Source of the DNA: Chloroflexota bacterium
GTDB lineage: Bacteria; Chloroflexota; Chloroflexia; Thermomicrobiales; UBA6265
Length of the DNA: 54,652 nucleotides
Assembly: GCA_023423795.1 (NCBI GenBank)
Contig: JAFAEX010000015.1
Coordinates: 1 to 54,652 of the forward strand
Direction of reading: 5' to 3'
Below the pieces are notes generated by a model that saw nothing but the letters and a program-made list of their open reading frames with translations, was not told where the DNA came from and ran no database searches. Made by a program: the position numbers and the translations under genes. Below are positions 1-8,646 of the stretch, one piece after another. Position 1 is the stretch's first letter. The number at the start of each line of letters is the position of its first letter.

Positions 1-82
1 GGCGGGCGCGATGAATCGCGCCCCTACAGGCGTTGGCGAGGCGGGAGCGAACGTTGTAGGGGCGCGATTCATCGCGCCCGCC
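1..82. repeat. Repeat D: 27-bp perfect inverted repeat (arms 1-27 and 56-82)
   Basis: Bases 1-27 and 56-82 are exact reverse complements, separated by 28 bases. Each arm is built around GCGCGATGAATCGCGCCC. The element lies inside the open frame of the following gene, so it either encodes part of that protein's N-terminus or sits just before the true start. The left edge coincides with the window edge and the element could extend further. The other repeat families in the window have different sequences. Confidence 0.85.
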
Positions 83-1759
83 CCGGATGCGGCTGCCGCA
101 GGAAACGCGTCACCGTCCGCGCCCGGACCGGCGAGTGGGGAGACCGGCACGACACGACCGGCGGCAGCCGGACCGGGCGCGGGCAGCACCCCGACCGGGA
201 CCGGCCGGAGCGCACCGGATGCCGCCGGACCGACGGGCGTGGCCGAGGGCGCGGCGTCGGCATCGCCGACCGGGACCGGCTCGTGGCCCGAACAACCGGG
301 GCCGCCGCCGGCTCCGCCATCGTCCGTATCGCCCGCTCCGCCGCGGCCGAAGCCGGGCGGGCGCTTTCGGCGGCGGCGAGACGATGCGCAGGCGACCGAC
401 GGCGCGGCCGATGGCCCGACTGGGGTCGCCGCCCCAGCCGCGATGGCCGGGCGCGGCGATGGGCCCGACGGGCCGACCGGCACGGGGCAGCCGGAGGGAA
501 GCGCCTCGTCGCGCCCGCCGTCCTACGAGCCGATCGTCGAGGACCACATCGGTCCGACCTTCGACCAGATCGTCGCGCCGCGCTACCGGGGCGCGCGCCG
601 GCCGCGCTGGCTCGGGCTCGCGATCGCCGCCGCCGTGCTGCTCGCCCTCGGGGCGCTCGCCGCAGCGCTGCTGATGCCGCGCGCCACGGTGGCCGTCACG
701 CTGCGGACCGCGCCGGTCTCCGGGTCGGCGATCCTCGACGTGACCGCGGACGGGCAGCCGCTGGACGGCGGCGCGACGATGGCGGTGGCCGCCACCCCGA
801 TCGAGGTCGAGGTGGCGTTCTCCGGCTCCGTCCCCGTCAGCGGCACGCGGGCGGAACCGGACGCGACGGCGGCCGGCACGGTGCGCTTCGCCAACCCGGC
901 CGCCGAGCCGGTCGTCGTGTCGGCCGGAACCGAACTGACCACCGGCGGCGGCATTGCCTTCCTCACCGACGCCGAGGTGACGGTGCCGGGCGCGGACCCC
1001 GCCACCGGGCAATCCGGGCAGGCGGACGCGGCCATCCGCGCCGCCGCTCCGGGCACGGGCGGCAACGTCGAGGTCGGCGAGATCGGCGGCCGGTTGCCCT
1101 CCGGCGTCTACTACAGCAACCGCGAGCAGGCCACCAGCGGCGGCACGGATCGCGAGATCCCGGTGGTCGCCGCGGCCGACCTCGACGCGCTGCGGGCGCA
1201 GGCCGACGAAGCCTTGGCCGGCGAGGCGACGGCGGCGGCGCAGGAACAACTCGGCGAGGGCGTCGAGGTGCTGCCCGGCACCGTCTCGGTCGTGGCGAGC
1301 GAGGAGGCGTTCAGCGCCGAGGAAGGCGCGGCGGCCGAATCGGTTTCGCTGGACGCGACGCGCACGGTGCGGGCGCTCGCGTGGTCGCCGGAGGAGACGC
1401 TGGCGCAGGCCGGGCAATTGCTGGCCGAATCACCGCCGGCGGAACTGGCGGGCCAGATTCCCGATGGGTACGCCATCGACCCCGCGTCGGTCCGCTTCGG
1501 CGCGCCGGAGCCGGGCGCGGGGAGCGCCGACGGCGCGCGGGTGCGGCTGCCGGTCGAGGCGGTCGCCGCGCCGCCGTTCGGTCCGTCCCAGCGGCGCGCG
1601 CTGGCCGAGCGGCTGGCCGGGCTGGACGAAGCGGCGGCGGCGGCGACGCTCGCGCAGGAGCCGGCCTTCGCCGGGTCGCGGCTGGAGTTCTCGCCCGCCT
1701 GGCTGCCGCACCGGATGCCCTCCGATCCGGCCCGGATCGAGATCGAGGTCGAACCATGA
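11..1759 (+). CDS. Baseplate-J-like single-pass membrane protein, 5' end uncertain
   Basis: The N-terminal ~190 residues are low-complexity, rich in Pro/Ala/Gly, with repeated PTGVG/PTGTG units. One membrane helix follows (about residues 198-224) and then a ~350-residue extracytoplasmic part of beta-rich sequence. This part includes a GTVRFAN segment followed by TELTTGGGIAFLTDAEVTVPG and a later GNVEVGEIG, the pattern of Baseplate_J-like domains found in non-phage Chloroflexota and Actinobacteria envelope proteins. The stop overlaps the ruvX start (ATGA), so the two are translationally coupled. The frame is open to the left edge of the window and the first ATG (11) lies within an inverted repeat, so the gene may begin upstream or at a later codon. 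The function is unknown; a cell-surface or envelope scaffold role is inference. Confidence 0.7.
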   Translation: MNRAPTGVGEAGANVVGARFIAPAPDAAAAGNASPSAPGPASGETGTTRPAAAGPGAGSTPTGTGRSAPDAAGPTGVAEGAASASPTGTGSWPEQPGPPPAPPSSVSPAPPRPKPGGRFRRRRDDAQATDGAADGPTGVAAPAAMAGRGDGPDGPTGTGQPEGSASSRPPSYEPIVEDHIGPTFDQIVAPRYRGARRPRWLGLAIAAAVLLALGALAAALLMPRATVAVTLRTAPVSGSAILDVTADGQPLDGGATMAVAATPIEVEVAFSGSVPVSGTRAEPDATAAGTVRFANPAAEPVVVSAGTELTTGGGIAFLTDAEVTVPGADPATGQSGQADAAIRAAAPGTGGNVEVGEIGGRLPSGVYYSNREQATSGGTDREIPVVAAADLDALRAQADEALAGEATAAAQEQLGEGVEVLPGTVSVVASEEAFSAEEGAAAESVSLDATRTVRALAWSPEETLAQAGQLLAESPPAELAGQIPDGYAIDPASVRFGAPEPGAGSADGARVRLPVEAVAAPPFGPSQRRALAERLAGLDEAAAAATLAQEPAFAGSRLEFSPAWLPHRMPSDPARIEIEVEP

Positions 1760-2193
1760 GCCGTCTCGGTCGGCGGGCGCTGGGACTGGACGTGGGCGAG
1801 GTCCGCATCGGCGTCGCCCTCAGCGACGAGGGCGGCTCGATCGCCTCGCCCTTGACGACCGTCCGGCGCGGCGCGGGCGACCTCGACGCGCTGCGCGACC
1901 TCGTGACCAAATGGGAAGTCGATACCGTCGTCGTCGGCCTGCCCACCGGGATGAGCGGGCGCGAAGGGCCGCAGGCGGCGGCGACTCGCGCCTTCGCCGC
2001 CGACCTCGAAGACGCGCTCGGCCCGGAGCCGCCGCTGCGCTTCTGGGACGAGCGGCTGACCACCGCCATCGCCGACCGGATGCTGACCGCCACCGGCGCC
2101 AACCGCGCCCGCCGCAAGGCCGAACGCGACGCCATCGCCGCCGCCGTCATCCTGCAAGGCTGGCTGGATTCCGAGGCGATGCGGCGGCGCTAG
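1756..2193 (+). CDS. ruvX: RuvX/YqgF pre-16S rRNA nuclease (Holliday junction resolvase fold)
   Basis: The product has 145 residues, normal for the family, which has an RNase H fold. The family trims the 5' end of 16S rRNA precursor and was earlier proposed as a Holliday junction resolvase. Visible signatures are the N-terminal ALGLDVGEVRIGVALSD motif (first catalytic Asp), VVVGLPTGMSG in the middle, WDERLTT with the acidic pair, and a C-terminal DAIAAAVILQGWL carrying the last catalytic Asp. The ATG at 1756 overlaps the upstream stop by 4 bases, which fixes the start. The upstream partner is unusual; in many bacteria ruvX lies next to yqgE, alaS or mltG. Confidence 0.93.
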   Translation: MSRLGRRALGLDVGEVRIGVALSDEGGSIASPLTTVRRGAGDLDALRDLVTKWEVDTVVVGLPTGMSGREGPQAAATRAFAADLEDALGPEPPLRFWDERLTTAIADRMLTATGANRARRKAERDAIAAAVILQGWLDSEAMRRR

Positions 2194-2288
2194 GAGATGC
2201 TCCGCCGATGCGGTCGCGAGGGATGCCCGGAGAATCTGGCGATTGCCTGTTCGATGCGGCTGACCGGCGGCCGGCGGCCGGCGGGCGC

Positions 2289-2423
2289 GATGATGGGGGT
2301 TGCCAAAATGGATCGGCCACCGGCGGTGCGCGCCCGGGACTTCCAGTCCCGGGCTACGGGAACGAAGTCCCTCCGGGACTGACGGCAGGCGTGTCCGACG
2401 TGTTCCGGCAACCGCCATCAATC
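2289..2423. repeat. Repeat A, copy 1 (composite palindrome with GGTTGCC/GGCAACC ends)
   Basis: This copy fills the convergent gap between ruvX and the cupin gene. A left end GATGATGGGGGTTGCC (2289-2304) is matched by an inverted right end GGCAACCGCCATCA (2407-2420). Between them is a core at 2333-2381: a CCCGGGAC/GTCCCGGG hairpin, CTACGGGAACGAAG, then TCCCTCCGGGACTG. The whole arrangement recurs at 13595-13727 with high identity. Nothing else is visible in 2194-2515. Confidence 0.8.
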
Positions 2424-2515
2424 CCGAGCCGGCGTGATCGGCGAGCGCTTCCGCACCGCCGCTCGATGGAGCACGCACGGTCCAGCGGCGCGCTGGCTGC
2501 CGATTTGCCGACCGT

Positions 2516-2896
2516 TCAGCGGGCCCACGGCGGCGATGCCTCGTCCCCGTTGGCGTGGAAGAAGCGCACGCCGGCCGGGGCCACGAGCAACCATTCGGCG
2601 ACATCCGGCCCCGCGTTCTCGATCCGGTGCGGGGCGCGGGCGGGCACGAACAGCGCGTCGCCCGATGCGAGGCGGTGCGCGGCGTCGTCCACCGTGACGG
2701 TGACCGCGCCGGCCAGCACGACCATGACCTCTTCCCGGTCGTGGGTGTGGGAGGGGTTCGCGCCGCCCGGCTGCTGACGCTGCCGGATGACGCTCACCTC
2801 CGACGCGCCGGTGCTCGGGGTCGCTAGCGCCGATCCCGCGTTGCCGCCGGGCGTTTCAATGGGGGTGATGTCCGCTCCTCGAACCGTGACTGCCAT
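2516..2896 (-). CDS. Small single-domain cupin protein
   Basis: The product has 126 residues with one beta-barrel cupin domain. The metal-binding motif is clear: SHTHDREEVMVVLAGAVTV supplies two His and a Glu, and the second cupin motif (GDALFVPARAPHRIEN) supplies the third His. The start is fixed by AAGGAGG seven bases before ATG (2894-2896). Small cupins like this bind a metal and may act as dioxygenases, isomerases or ligand sensors; the substrate cannot be told from sequence. It is divergent from a MarR regulator 108 bp away, which probably controls it. Confidence 0.85.
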   Translation of the reverse strand: MAVTVRGADITPIETPGGNAGSALATPSTGASEVSVIRQRQQPGGANPSHTHDREEVMVVLAGAVTVTVDDAAHRLASGDALFVPARAPHRIENAGPDVAEWLLVAPAGVRFFHANGDEASPPWAR

Positions 2897-3004
2897 CGCG
2901 TGTCCTCCTTCGGGGCATCGCCGAGCCAGGTGCCCAGCGATGCGGTAAAGTTGGTTGTCCATAGCGAAGGTAAACCAAGTTTCCTGATTGATCAAGGAGG
3001 ACTC
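2897..3004. promoter_or_regulatory. Divergent cupin/MarR control region
   Basis: This 108-bp region is clearly richer in A+T than its surroundings. It contains TTGGTT (2951-2956) facing AACCAA (2973-2978) and the palindrome TTGATCAA (2988-2995), which abuts the AAGGAGG of the MarR gene. MarR proteins usually bind short palindromes in such gaps. I assign these as candidate operators; I do not see a convincing -35/-10 pair in either direction. Confidence 0.4.
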
Positions 3005-3469
3005 GTGCCAGCGACGAACGCGGACGAACTGCGGGCGTTGCGCGGCCGCCACATCGGGCGGTTGCTGTTGCAGGCCCACCGGATGTTCAGCGCGCGGGCC
3101 GCCGAGAACCTGCGCGAGCGCGGGTACGGCGGGCTGACGATGGCCCACATTGCCCTCCTGCCGCACCTCGACGCCGAGGCCGGCGCGCGCATCACGACGC
3201 TGGCCGAGCGCGCCGGCATGACCAAGCAGGGGATGGGCCAACTCGTGCAGGACCTCGAACGGCAAGGGTACCTGGAGCGCGAGCGCGACCCCGCCGACGG
3301 CCGGGCGATGCTGGTGCGCTTCACCGCACCCGGACGGCGGCTGCTCGCGGATGCCGTCGCGGTCGTCGCCGAGGTCGAGGCCGAATTCGCCGCCACCCTC
3401 GGGGCGGACCGCTTCGCCGCGCTGCGGGACGCGCTGGCGGCGCTGGTCGCCCCGGAACCGCCGGATTGA
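3005..3469 (+). CDS. MarR-family transcriptional regulator
   Basis: The product has 154 residues. The MarR winged helix is visible: MAHIALLPHLDAEAGARITTLAERAGMTKQGMGQLVQDLERQGYLERERDPADGRAMLVRFTAPGR, with the recognition helix at AGMTKQGMGQLV and the wing at RDPADGRA. Flanking helices form the dimer interface. I place the start at GTG 3005 because AAGGAGG (2994-3000) lies four bases before it; upstream in-frame ATGs would run through the control region. It is likely a repressor of itself and of the divergent cupin gene. The ligand is unknown. Confidence 0.88.
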   Translation: MPATNADELRALRGRHIGRLLLQAHRMFSARAAENLRERGYGGLTMAHIALLPHLDAEAGARITTLAERAGMTKQGMGQLVQDLERQGYLERERDPADGRAMLVRFTAPGRRLLADAVAVVAEVEAEFAATLGADRFAALRDALAALVAPEPPD

Positions 3470-3502
3470 ATCCGGGCGCGGCGGCATCCGCGCCGCTGCC
3501 GG

Positions 3503-3508
3503 TATACT
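3503..3508 (+). promoter_or_regulatory. Candidate -10 box (TATACT) upstream of the c-di-AMP receptor gene
   Basis: TATACT at 3503-3508 stands in a GC-rich gap about 100 bp before the ATG at 3609. No good -35 element is present 16-18 bases upstream, so this is only a weak promoter call. Confidence 0.3.
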
Positions 3509-3608
3509 CCCGCGAACGTCGCTTTCCGGGGAGCCAGAGCCAAGGCGGAACCATTGGCCGGCGGGCCGCGCCGGGGCGCGGGTCAGCGGGCGCACGGGAC
3601 GGGGTCGC

Positions 3609-3893
3609 ATGAAGAAACTGATCGTTGCCGTCATCCAGAACGAGGTTGCCGACGCCGTGGTGGACGCGCTGCTGGAGGCAGAGTTCCGGGCCACCCGGCT
3701 CGCCAGCACCGGCGGCTTCCTGCGCCGCGGCAACACCACGCTGCTGATCGGCGCCGACGAGGACCAGGTCGATCAGGTGCTCGACCTCGTCCGCCAGAAC
3801 GCCCGCTCCGGCGTCGCCCCGTCCGAAGGCGACCAGACCGCCGCGGCGGCGACCGTCTTCGTGCTCGACCTCGAAGAGTACCAGCGGCTGTAG
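3609..3893 (+). CDS. darA: Cyclic-di-AMP receptor, DarA/PstA (PII-like, DUF970) family
   Basis: The product has 94 residues with a ferredoxin-like PII fold. The family signature is present: start MKKLIVAVIQNEVADAVVDALL, then TRLASTGGFLRRGNTTLLIGADEDQVDQVLDLVRQNAR, where the STGGFLRRGNTT loop forms most of the c-di-AMP pocket in characterised members. The family is normally about 105-110 residues; this one has a shorter B-loop/C-terminal section. Homotrimers sense cyclic-di-AMP; downstream partners are mostly unknown. No diadenylate cyclase lies in the window. Confidence 0.9.
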   Translation: MKKLIVAVIQNEVADAVVDALLEAEFRATRLASTGGFLRRGNTTLLIGADEDQVDQVLDLVRQNARSGVAPSEGDQTAAAATVFVLDLEEYQRL

Positions 3894-3930
3894 CGGGCCT
3901 CCGCGCGCCGCGGTTGCAGGGCGAGCCGCG

Positions 3931-4413
3931 ATGGACGCCGACCGCATCCGTTTCCTGTTCGACTATTCCTACGCGGCCACCGCGCGCATCCTCGCCGCGG
4001 CCGCCGCGCTGGAACCGGGCGCGTTCGCCGGCCCGGCGCCGGTGCGCGGGTGCGCCAGCCTGCGCGACACCCTCGTCCACGTGCTTGACGCCGAACGGGC
4101 CTGGCGCCACGGGCTGCGCACTGGGCGGGACGACGCGCCGGACCTCGATCCGGACGCGTTTCCCACCGCCGCCGCGCTGGCCGACGCATGGCGGACCGAC
4201 GAGGCGCTGATGCGCGCGTGGCTGGCGACGCTCGACGACGCCGCCATGAGCGCGATCACGCCGAACGGCCGTCCGCTGTGGCATTGCCTGGCGCACGTGG
4301 TCAACCACGGGACGCAGCACCGCAGCGAGGCGGCGATGATGCTGACCCACTGGGGGTGCTCGCCCGGCGAACTCGACCTGAGCGCCTACTCCGACGGGTG
4401 GAACGTGGAGTGA
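3931..4413 (+). CDS. DinB-family putative metal-dependent protein
   Basis: The product has 160 residues predicted as a four-helix bundle. The metal triad typical of the DinB/YfiT superfamily is visible: His50 in RDTLVHVLDAE, and the pair His126 and His130 in HVVNHGTQHRSEAAMML. Members include thiol transferases that use bacillithiol or mycothiol, and many uncharacterised stress proteins. It starts 37 bp after darA on the same strand and could be co-transcribed with it. The substrate is unknown. Confidence 0.85.
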   Translation: MDADRIRFLFDYSYAATARILAAAAALEPGAFAGPAPVRGCASLRDTLVHVLDAERAWRHGLRTGRDDAPDLDPDAFPTAAALADAWRTDEALMRAWLATLDDAAMSAITPNGRPLWHCLAHVVNHGTQHRSEAAMMLTHWGCSPGELDLSAYSDGWNVE

Positions 4414-4712
4414 CGCCGGGATCGACCCGGTCGAAGCCGCAGAGCCGTTGAATCGGTGCCCGGTCGAACAGTGTTCCGCCTCGCCGCCGCGACCGGTTGC
4501 GCCCGGCCGGTTGCAGGACGGCGCGGCGCTCGATTCCCGGCGCGTGATGGGCATGCGGGTGTTCCCCGGATTCGCCAGCATGCGAGCCGGGCGGTGTCCA
4601 CGGGCCGGGCCGGTTGCATCGACGACTATCCCAGTGTATTGCTTTGACAATTCAAGGCAGGCAAACTGGTCGTCCGGCTGGCCGCGTCGTGTCGTGTCGC
4701 GGGGACGGCTCC

Positions 4713-7067
4713 ATGATCGCTCCGGCTGGGGCGCCCACGCCCGGATCGCTCCCGATTCCCCGTTCCCGCCTGATCGGCCGGAGCGCGGAGATCGCCGCCG
4801 CGCGCGCGTTCCTGGCCGAACCGGCCGTTCCCGTGCTGACCCTGTCCGGACCGGGCGGCGTCGGCAAGACGCGCCTCGCGCTCGCCGTTGCCCAATCCCT
4901 CGCGGATGAATTCACCGACGGCGTCCGCTTCGTCTCGCTGGCCCCGGTGCGGGATCCTGCCCACGTCCCGTTCACCGTCGCCCGCGCGCTGGGGTTGCCC
5001 GACGTGCGGGGGTCGGATCCGCTCGCGCACCTGGCGACGGTGCTCGGCGGGCGCGAGATGCTCCTCGTCCTCGACAACCTCGAGCACCTCTTGCCGGCGG
5101 CGCCTTGGGTCGCCGCCTTCCTGCACGCCTGCCCCGGGGTGACGGCGCTCGCCACCAGCCGCGAGCGGTTGCGCATCGGCGGCGAACAGGAGATGCCGAT
5201 CCAGCCGCTCGCGTTGCCGGACCGCGCAACACCCGGATCGCTCGACGATCTGGGCGACAACGCCGCCGTCGGCCTGTTCGTGGCGCGGACCTGCGCCATC
5301 GACCCGGCGTTCGCGTTGACCCCGGAGAACGCCGCCGCGGTGGCGGAGATCTGCCGGCGGCTGGACGGGTTGCCGCTCGCCATCGAACTGGCGGCGGCGC
5401 ACGCCAAGGTCCTGCCGCCGGGAGCGCTGCTGGCCCGGCTGGAACGCCGGCTCCCGTTGCTCATCGGAGGACGCCGCGATGCGCCGGCCCGGCAACGGAC
5501 GATGCGGGACGCGATCGCCTGGAGCCACGACCTGCTGCCGCCGGACGAGCGGGTGCTGTTCCGGCGCCTGGCGGTCTTCGCCGGCGGCTGCACGCTGGAG
5601 GCCGCCGAGGCGGTGGCGGGCGGAACCCGCGACACCCTCGATCTCGTCTCCCCGCTGGTCGAGCGCAGCCTCCTGCGGCGGGTGGACGACGGGGCGGGCT
5701 GCCCCCGCTTCCGGATGCTGGAAACGATCCGCGAGTTCGCCCGGGAGCGGCTGGCCGCGAGCGCGGACGAGCCGGAAACCGGACGCCGCCACGCGCTGTG
5801 GTGCCTCGCCTTCGCCGAGCGGTGCGACGTCAGGAGCGCCGCGAGCGACGACACCCGCCTCCGCCTGGACCGTCTGGAAGCCGAGCGCGACAACCTGCGC
5901 GCCGCGCTGACCTGGTTCCTCGACCATGGGGAGATCGAGGCCGCCCTGCGCCTCGGGACGGAGCTCCAGTTCCTGTGGACCCAGCGCGGCCCGGCGAGCG
6001 AAGGACGCAACTGGCTGGAGCGCGCCCTCGCCGACGCCGCCATGCGGCCTGCGCCGCCCGCGATCCGGGGCCTGGCGGCGCAGGCCGCGAGCCTCCTGGC
6101 CTGGATGGAGGGTGATTTCGACGCGGCGGCGGCGCACGCAGCGTCCGGTCTGGCCCTGGCCCGCGAGGCCGGAGCGGAGGTCGATCGCGTCTGGGCGCTG
6201 AACCTGCTCGGGATGGCCGCGACGTCGCTCGGCCGCTCCGAGGAGGCGGCGGCCCGGCTGGACGAGGCGCTGGCCTTGTATCGCCGGTTGGGCGCGGGCC
6301 GCGCCTTTCCGGTCATCCTCACCAACCGCGCGGTCGTGGCGGACCCGGTCGATGCGCGCTGCTATCTCGACGAGGCACTCGCCCATTGCCGGCGCAGCGG
6401 CGCCCACGCGACCAACCTCACGATCGTCCTCAACGAGCTGGGACGCCTGGCCTGCCTCGACGGGAATGCTGCCGAGGCGGGGGACCGATTCGGCGAGAGC
6501 CTCCGGCTGAGTTGGGCGGCCGTCAACCTCTGGTCGCTGCCGAAGGCGCTGGAGGGGCTGGCCTGCGTAGCCGTTTCAGCGGCCCAGCCGGCGCGGGCGG
6601 TGCGCCTGCTCGCCGCCGCGGCGGCCCTGCGGGAGCGGACCGGCGCCCCGGTCATGGTGGCCGATCGCGGCTACCACGAGCAGATCGTTGCGCGCTCGCG
6701 CCAACGCCTCGCTCCCGCCGAGTTCGCGCGCGCGTGGGACGACGGCCGCACGGCGCCGCTCGATGACGTGGTCGTCGAGGCGCTCGCCGTGGCCGAGGAA
6801 TCGGCATCCCCGGCTGCGCCCGATGATGCGGCGAGCGGCGCAGGGCACGTGGGCGCGGACGCCCGCCGGGAGTTCTCCGGCCTGAGCGTGCGCGAGCGGG
6901 AAGTCCTGCGCCTGATCGCCGCCGGCCATTCCAACGCCGTGATCGCCGAAGTGCTCTTCATCAGCCCGCGCACCGCCTCAACCCACGCCGCCCACATCCT
7001 CGGCAAGATCGGCCTCGCCACGCGCTCCGAACTGATCGCCTTCGCGCACCGCGAGGGGCTGGCCTGA
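4713..7067 (+). CDS. LuxR-type regulator with N-terminal STAND ATPase and helical repeats
   Basis: The product has 784 residues. Domain order: an NB-ARC-like STAND NTPase with Walker A GPGGVGKT (residues 46-53) and Walker B LLVLDNLEHL, the conserved GLPLAIELAA motif, a winged-helix segment ending RFRMLETIREFARERL, a long TPR-like helical region, and a C-terminal LuxR helix-turn-helix (about 721-784, LSVREREVLRLIAAGHSNAVIAE). Such proteins oligomerise on ligand and nucleotide binding and then activate transcription. I use ATG 4713; an in-frame ATG at 4614 would add 33 residues without homology-like features. A TTGACA (4644-4649) in an AT-rich pocket marks a possible promoter area, though no matching -10 box is seen. 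Confidence 0.88.
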   Translation: MIAPAGAPTPGSLPIPRSRLIGRSAEIAAARAFLAEPAVPVLTLSGPGGVGKTRLALAVAQSLADEFTDGVRFVSLAPVRDPAHVPFTVARALGLPDVRGSDPLAHLATVLGGREMLLVLDNLEHLLPAAPWVAAFLHACPGVTALATSRERLRIGGEQEMPIQPLALPDRATPGSLDDLGDNAAVGLFVARTCAIDPAFALTPENAAAVAEICRRLDGLPLAIELAAAHAKVLPPGALLARLERRLPLLIGGRRDAPARQRTMRDAIAWSHDLLPPDERVLFRRLAVFAGGCTLEAAEAVAGGTRDTLDLVSPLVERSLLRRVDDGAGCPRFRMLETIREFARERLAASADEPETGRRHALWCLAFAERCDVRSAASDDTRLRLDRLEAERDNLRAALTWFLDHGEIEAALRLGTELQFLWTQRGPASEGRNWLERALADAAMRPAPPAIRGLAAQAASLLAWMEGDFDAAAAHAASGLALAREAGAEVDRVWALNLLGMAATSLGRSEEAAARLDEALALYRRLGAGRAFPVILTNRAVVADPVDARCYLDEALAHCRRSGAHATNLTIVLNELGRLACLDGNAAEAGDRFGESLRLSWAAVNLWSLPKALEGLACVAVSAAQPARAVRLLAAAAALRERTGAPVMVADRGYHEQIVARSRQRLAPAEFARAWDDGRTAPLDDVVVEALAVAEESASPAAPDDAASGAGHVGADARREFSGLSVREREVLRLIAAGHSNAVIAEVLFISPRTASTHAAHILGKIGLATRSELIAFAHREGLA

Positions 7068-7454
7068 GCGACTGACCCCCACGCATCGTCCTCCCATCCG
7101 TCGGGCGACGCATGGCCCGCCGGCTTCACCGTGCCCCGGAATACGTCGGCCGACCGACGCGTCGTCGTCGCCCACCCGTCAGCATGGGAGCGGGATGCGG
7201 GCGGACTGGGGTATCGCGGAGCGGCCCCGAGCGCGGACGTGATCCCAACGATCGAGGTAGCCGCCGATGTCGCCCACGGCGGCGCGGCCGAGCGCGGCGA
7301 TGGCCGGGGTCGAGTGCGCCGTGATTTCCCAAGGGGGAGGGCGCGTCGCCGACGGCGGCAGCATCGGCATCGAGTGCCTCTATCCGCCGCTGGGTTCGCT
7401 GCTTCGTCGGCCCCGGGAGACGTGACGCAGCGCGTTGCGCGAGGAGGCCTTGCC
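7068..7454. other. 387-bp gap without a convincing gene
   Basis: No recognisable gene or repeat is found. A short minus-strand open stretch (7179-7370) reads as plausible protein (AIAALGRAAVGDIGGYLDRW) but has no start signal and no family I recognise; it could be a gene remnant. Confidence 0.4.
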
Positions 7455-8351
7455 ATGACCTTGTCCGAGTCCCGTTCATCGACGCCGTCGCGCCCGTTCG
7501 CTCGCCGCGCCCTCCTCGGGTCCGGAGCCGCCGCCGTGGCGGCTGGGACACTCTGGACGCTCCGGGCCGCCGGCGAGGGCGCCGCGGCTTCTCGGTCCAC
7601 CCTGGCGGAGGATCGCTTCGGCCTCGCGACCTGGCGCACGCGGATGCCCGCCGTGCCCGGAGATCCGATTCCGGCGCCGCGTGCGGTGAAGGTCGAGATG
7701 CTCGTGAACATCACCATCGACGGCGTGGCGGCGGGCGACGTGCAGGTTTGGGCCGAACGGCTGCGGATGCGGCCCGGCCCCGCGCTCTACCAGAAGACGG
7801 TGCCGGACCTGCAGCCGGAGGTGCTGGCGGTCGAAGCCGGCGAGATCGTGCACACCGCCGACGGGACGGACCGCCGCTTGCGCGCGGGCGACCAGATCGT
7901 GATTCCGCCCGGCCGGGTGTACGACGTCCGCAACGCCGGGAACGGCGAAGCCCTGGTCGTCGGGGTCGCGCTCGTCGTCGGACCGATGGTCCTCGCCGAA
8001 TGGGACGAAACCCGGATGATCGCCGAGGCGTTGGTGCCGCCGTTCACGACGACCCTGCCGGGCGGCGCGGCGCGCGTGCTCCTGGAGCGGCTGACGCTGC
8101 CGCCGGGCGCCGTGGTTGTGGACGAATCTGCGCCGATCGAGGGCATCGGCATCGAGGCCGGCACCCTCGGCGTCACGCTGGCGGGCGACGACGTGCCCTA
8201 CTGGGCGCAGCCCGGGGTCGAGCGCACGTTCGGGATCGGCACGATGCCGCGCCTCGTCCGCCCCGGTACGGCGATGGATCTGCGCAACGCCGGCGACCGG
8301 CTGCTGGTGCTGTATCGCGTCCGGGTGCTGCCGGCGGCGGCCGTCAGGTAA
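7455..8351 (+). CDS. Tat-exported bicupin-like protein of unknown function
   Basis: The product has 298 residues. It begins with a twin-arginine-type signal (PFARRALLGSGAAAVAAGTLW, Arg-Arg followed by a hydrophobic stretch). Two cupin-like halves follow: one around VLAVEAGEIVHTADGTDRRLRAGDQIVIPPGRVYDVRNAG, the second around LERLTLPPGAVVVDES to PRLVRPGTAMDLRNAGDRLLVLYRVRV. The His residues of the classic metal site are largely missing, so it may be a non-metal binding barrel. The ATG at 7455 is preceded by GAGGAGG at seven bases, which decides the start. Export as a folded protein and ligand binding outside the membrane are inference. Confidence 0.75.
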   Translation: MTLSESRSSTPSRPFARRALLGSGAAAVAAGTLWTLRAAGEGAAASRSTLAEDRFGLATWRTRMPAVPGDPIPAPRAVKVEMLVNITIDGVAAGDVQVWAERLRMRPGPALYQKTVPDLQPEVLAVEAGEIVHTADGTDRRLRAGDQIVIPPGRVYDVRNAGNGEALVVGVALVVGPMVLAEWDETRMIAEALVPPFTTTLPGGAARVLLERLTLPPGAVVVDESAPIEGIGIEAGTLGVTLAGDDVPYWAQPGVERTFGIGTMPRLVRPGTAMDLRNAGDRLLVLYRVRVLPAAAVR

Positions 8352-8495
8352 CCCCGGCCAACCCGGGACACCGAACGGTGCTGACATGCCCCGGGAATGT
8401 TCGGACCCTCGTCGTCGCCGTGGTCCGCGTCGAGAGATCGTGGCCGCTGACGGACAGCAATGCGCCCCCGCGGAACGCGGCGGGGCTGCCTGCGA

Positions 8496-8530
8496 CGCGA
8501 AGCGCCGGCCGGTGCAGCCGGCGCTTCGCG
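8496..8530. terminator. 14-bp perfect hairpin between convergent genes
   Basis: The 14-bp arms 8496-8509 and 8517-8530 are exact reverse complements around a seven-base loop. The hairpin lies between the bicupin gene and the convergent ohr gene. It has no T-tract on either side, so it is either a factor-assisted bidirectional terminator or a structural repeat. Confidence 0.6.
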
Positions 8531-8646
8531 GTGTCGCGGGGCGACCAGGTTCCCGCGCCGACACGCCCGGTACGACGAGATCCCGCGTGGTCACGTGGAA
8601 TCGGCCGTACGGCCGCTCGCGCCGCCGCGACGTGGCGGGCGTCGCG

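Noticed and set aside
1..1759. Phage baseplate origin for the first gene
   Set aside because: There are no tail, capsid or integrase genes nearby; the membrane helix and long low-complexity start fit the non-phage family members.
7179..7370. Minus-strand 63-codon frame in the gap after the LuxR gene
   Set aside because: It reads a little like protein but has no ribosome site and no family I can name; I kept it only as a possible remnant.
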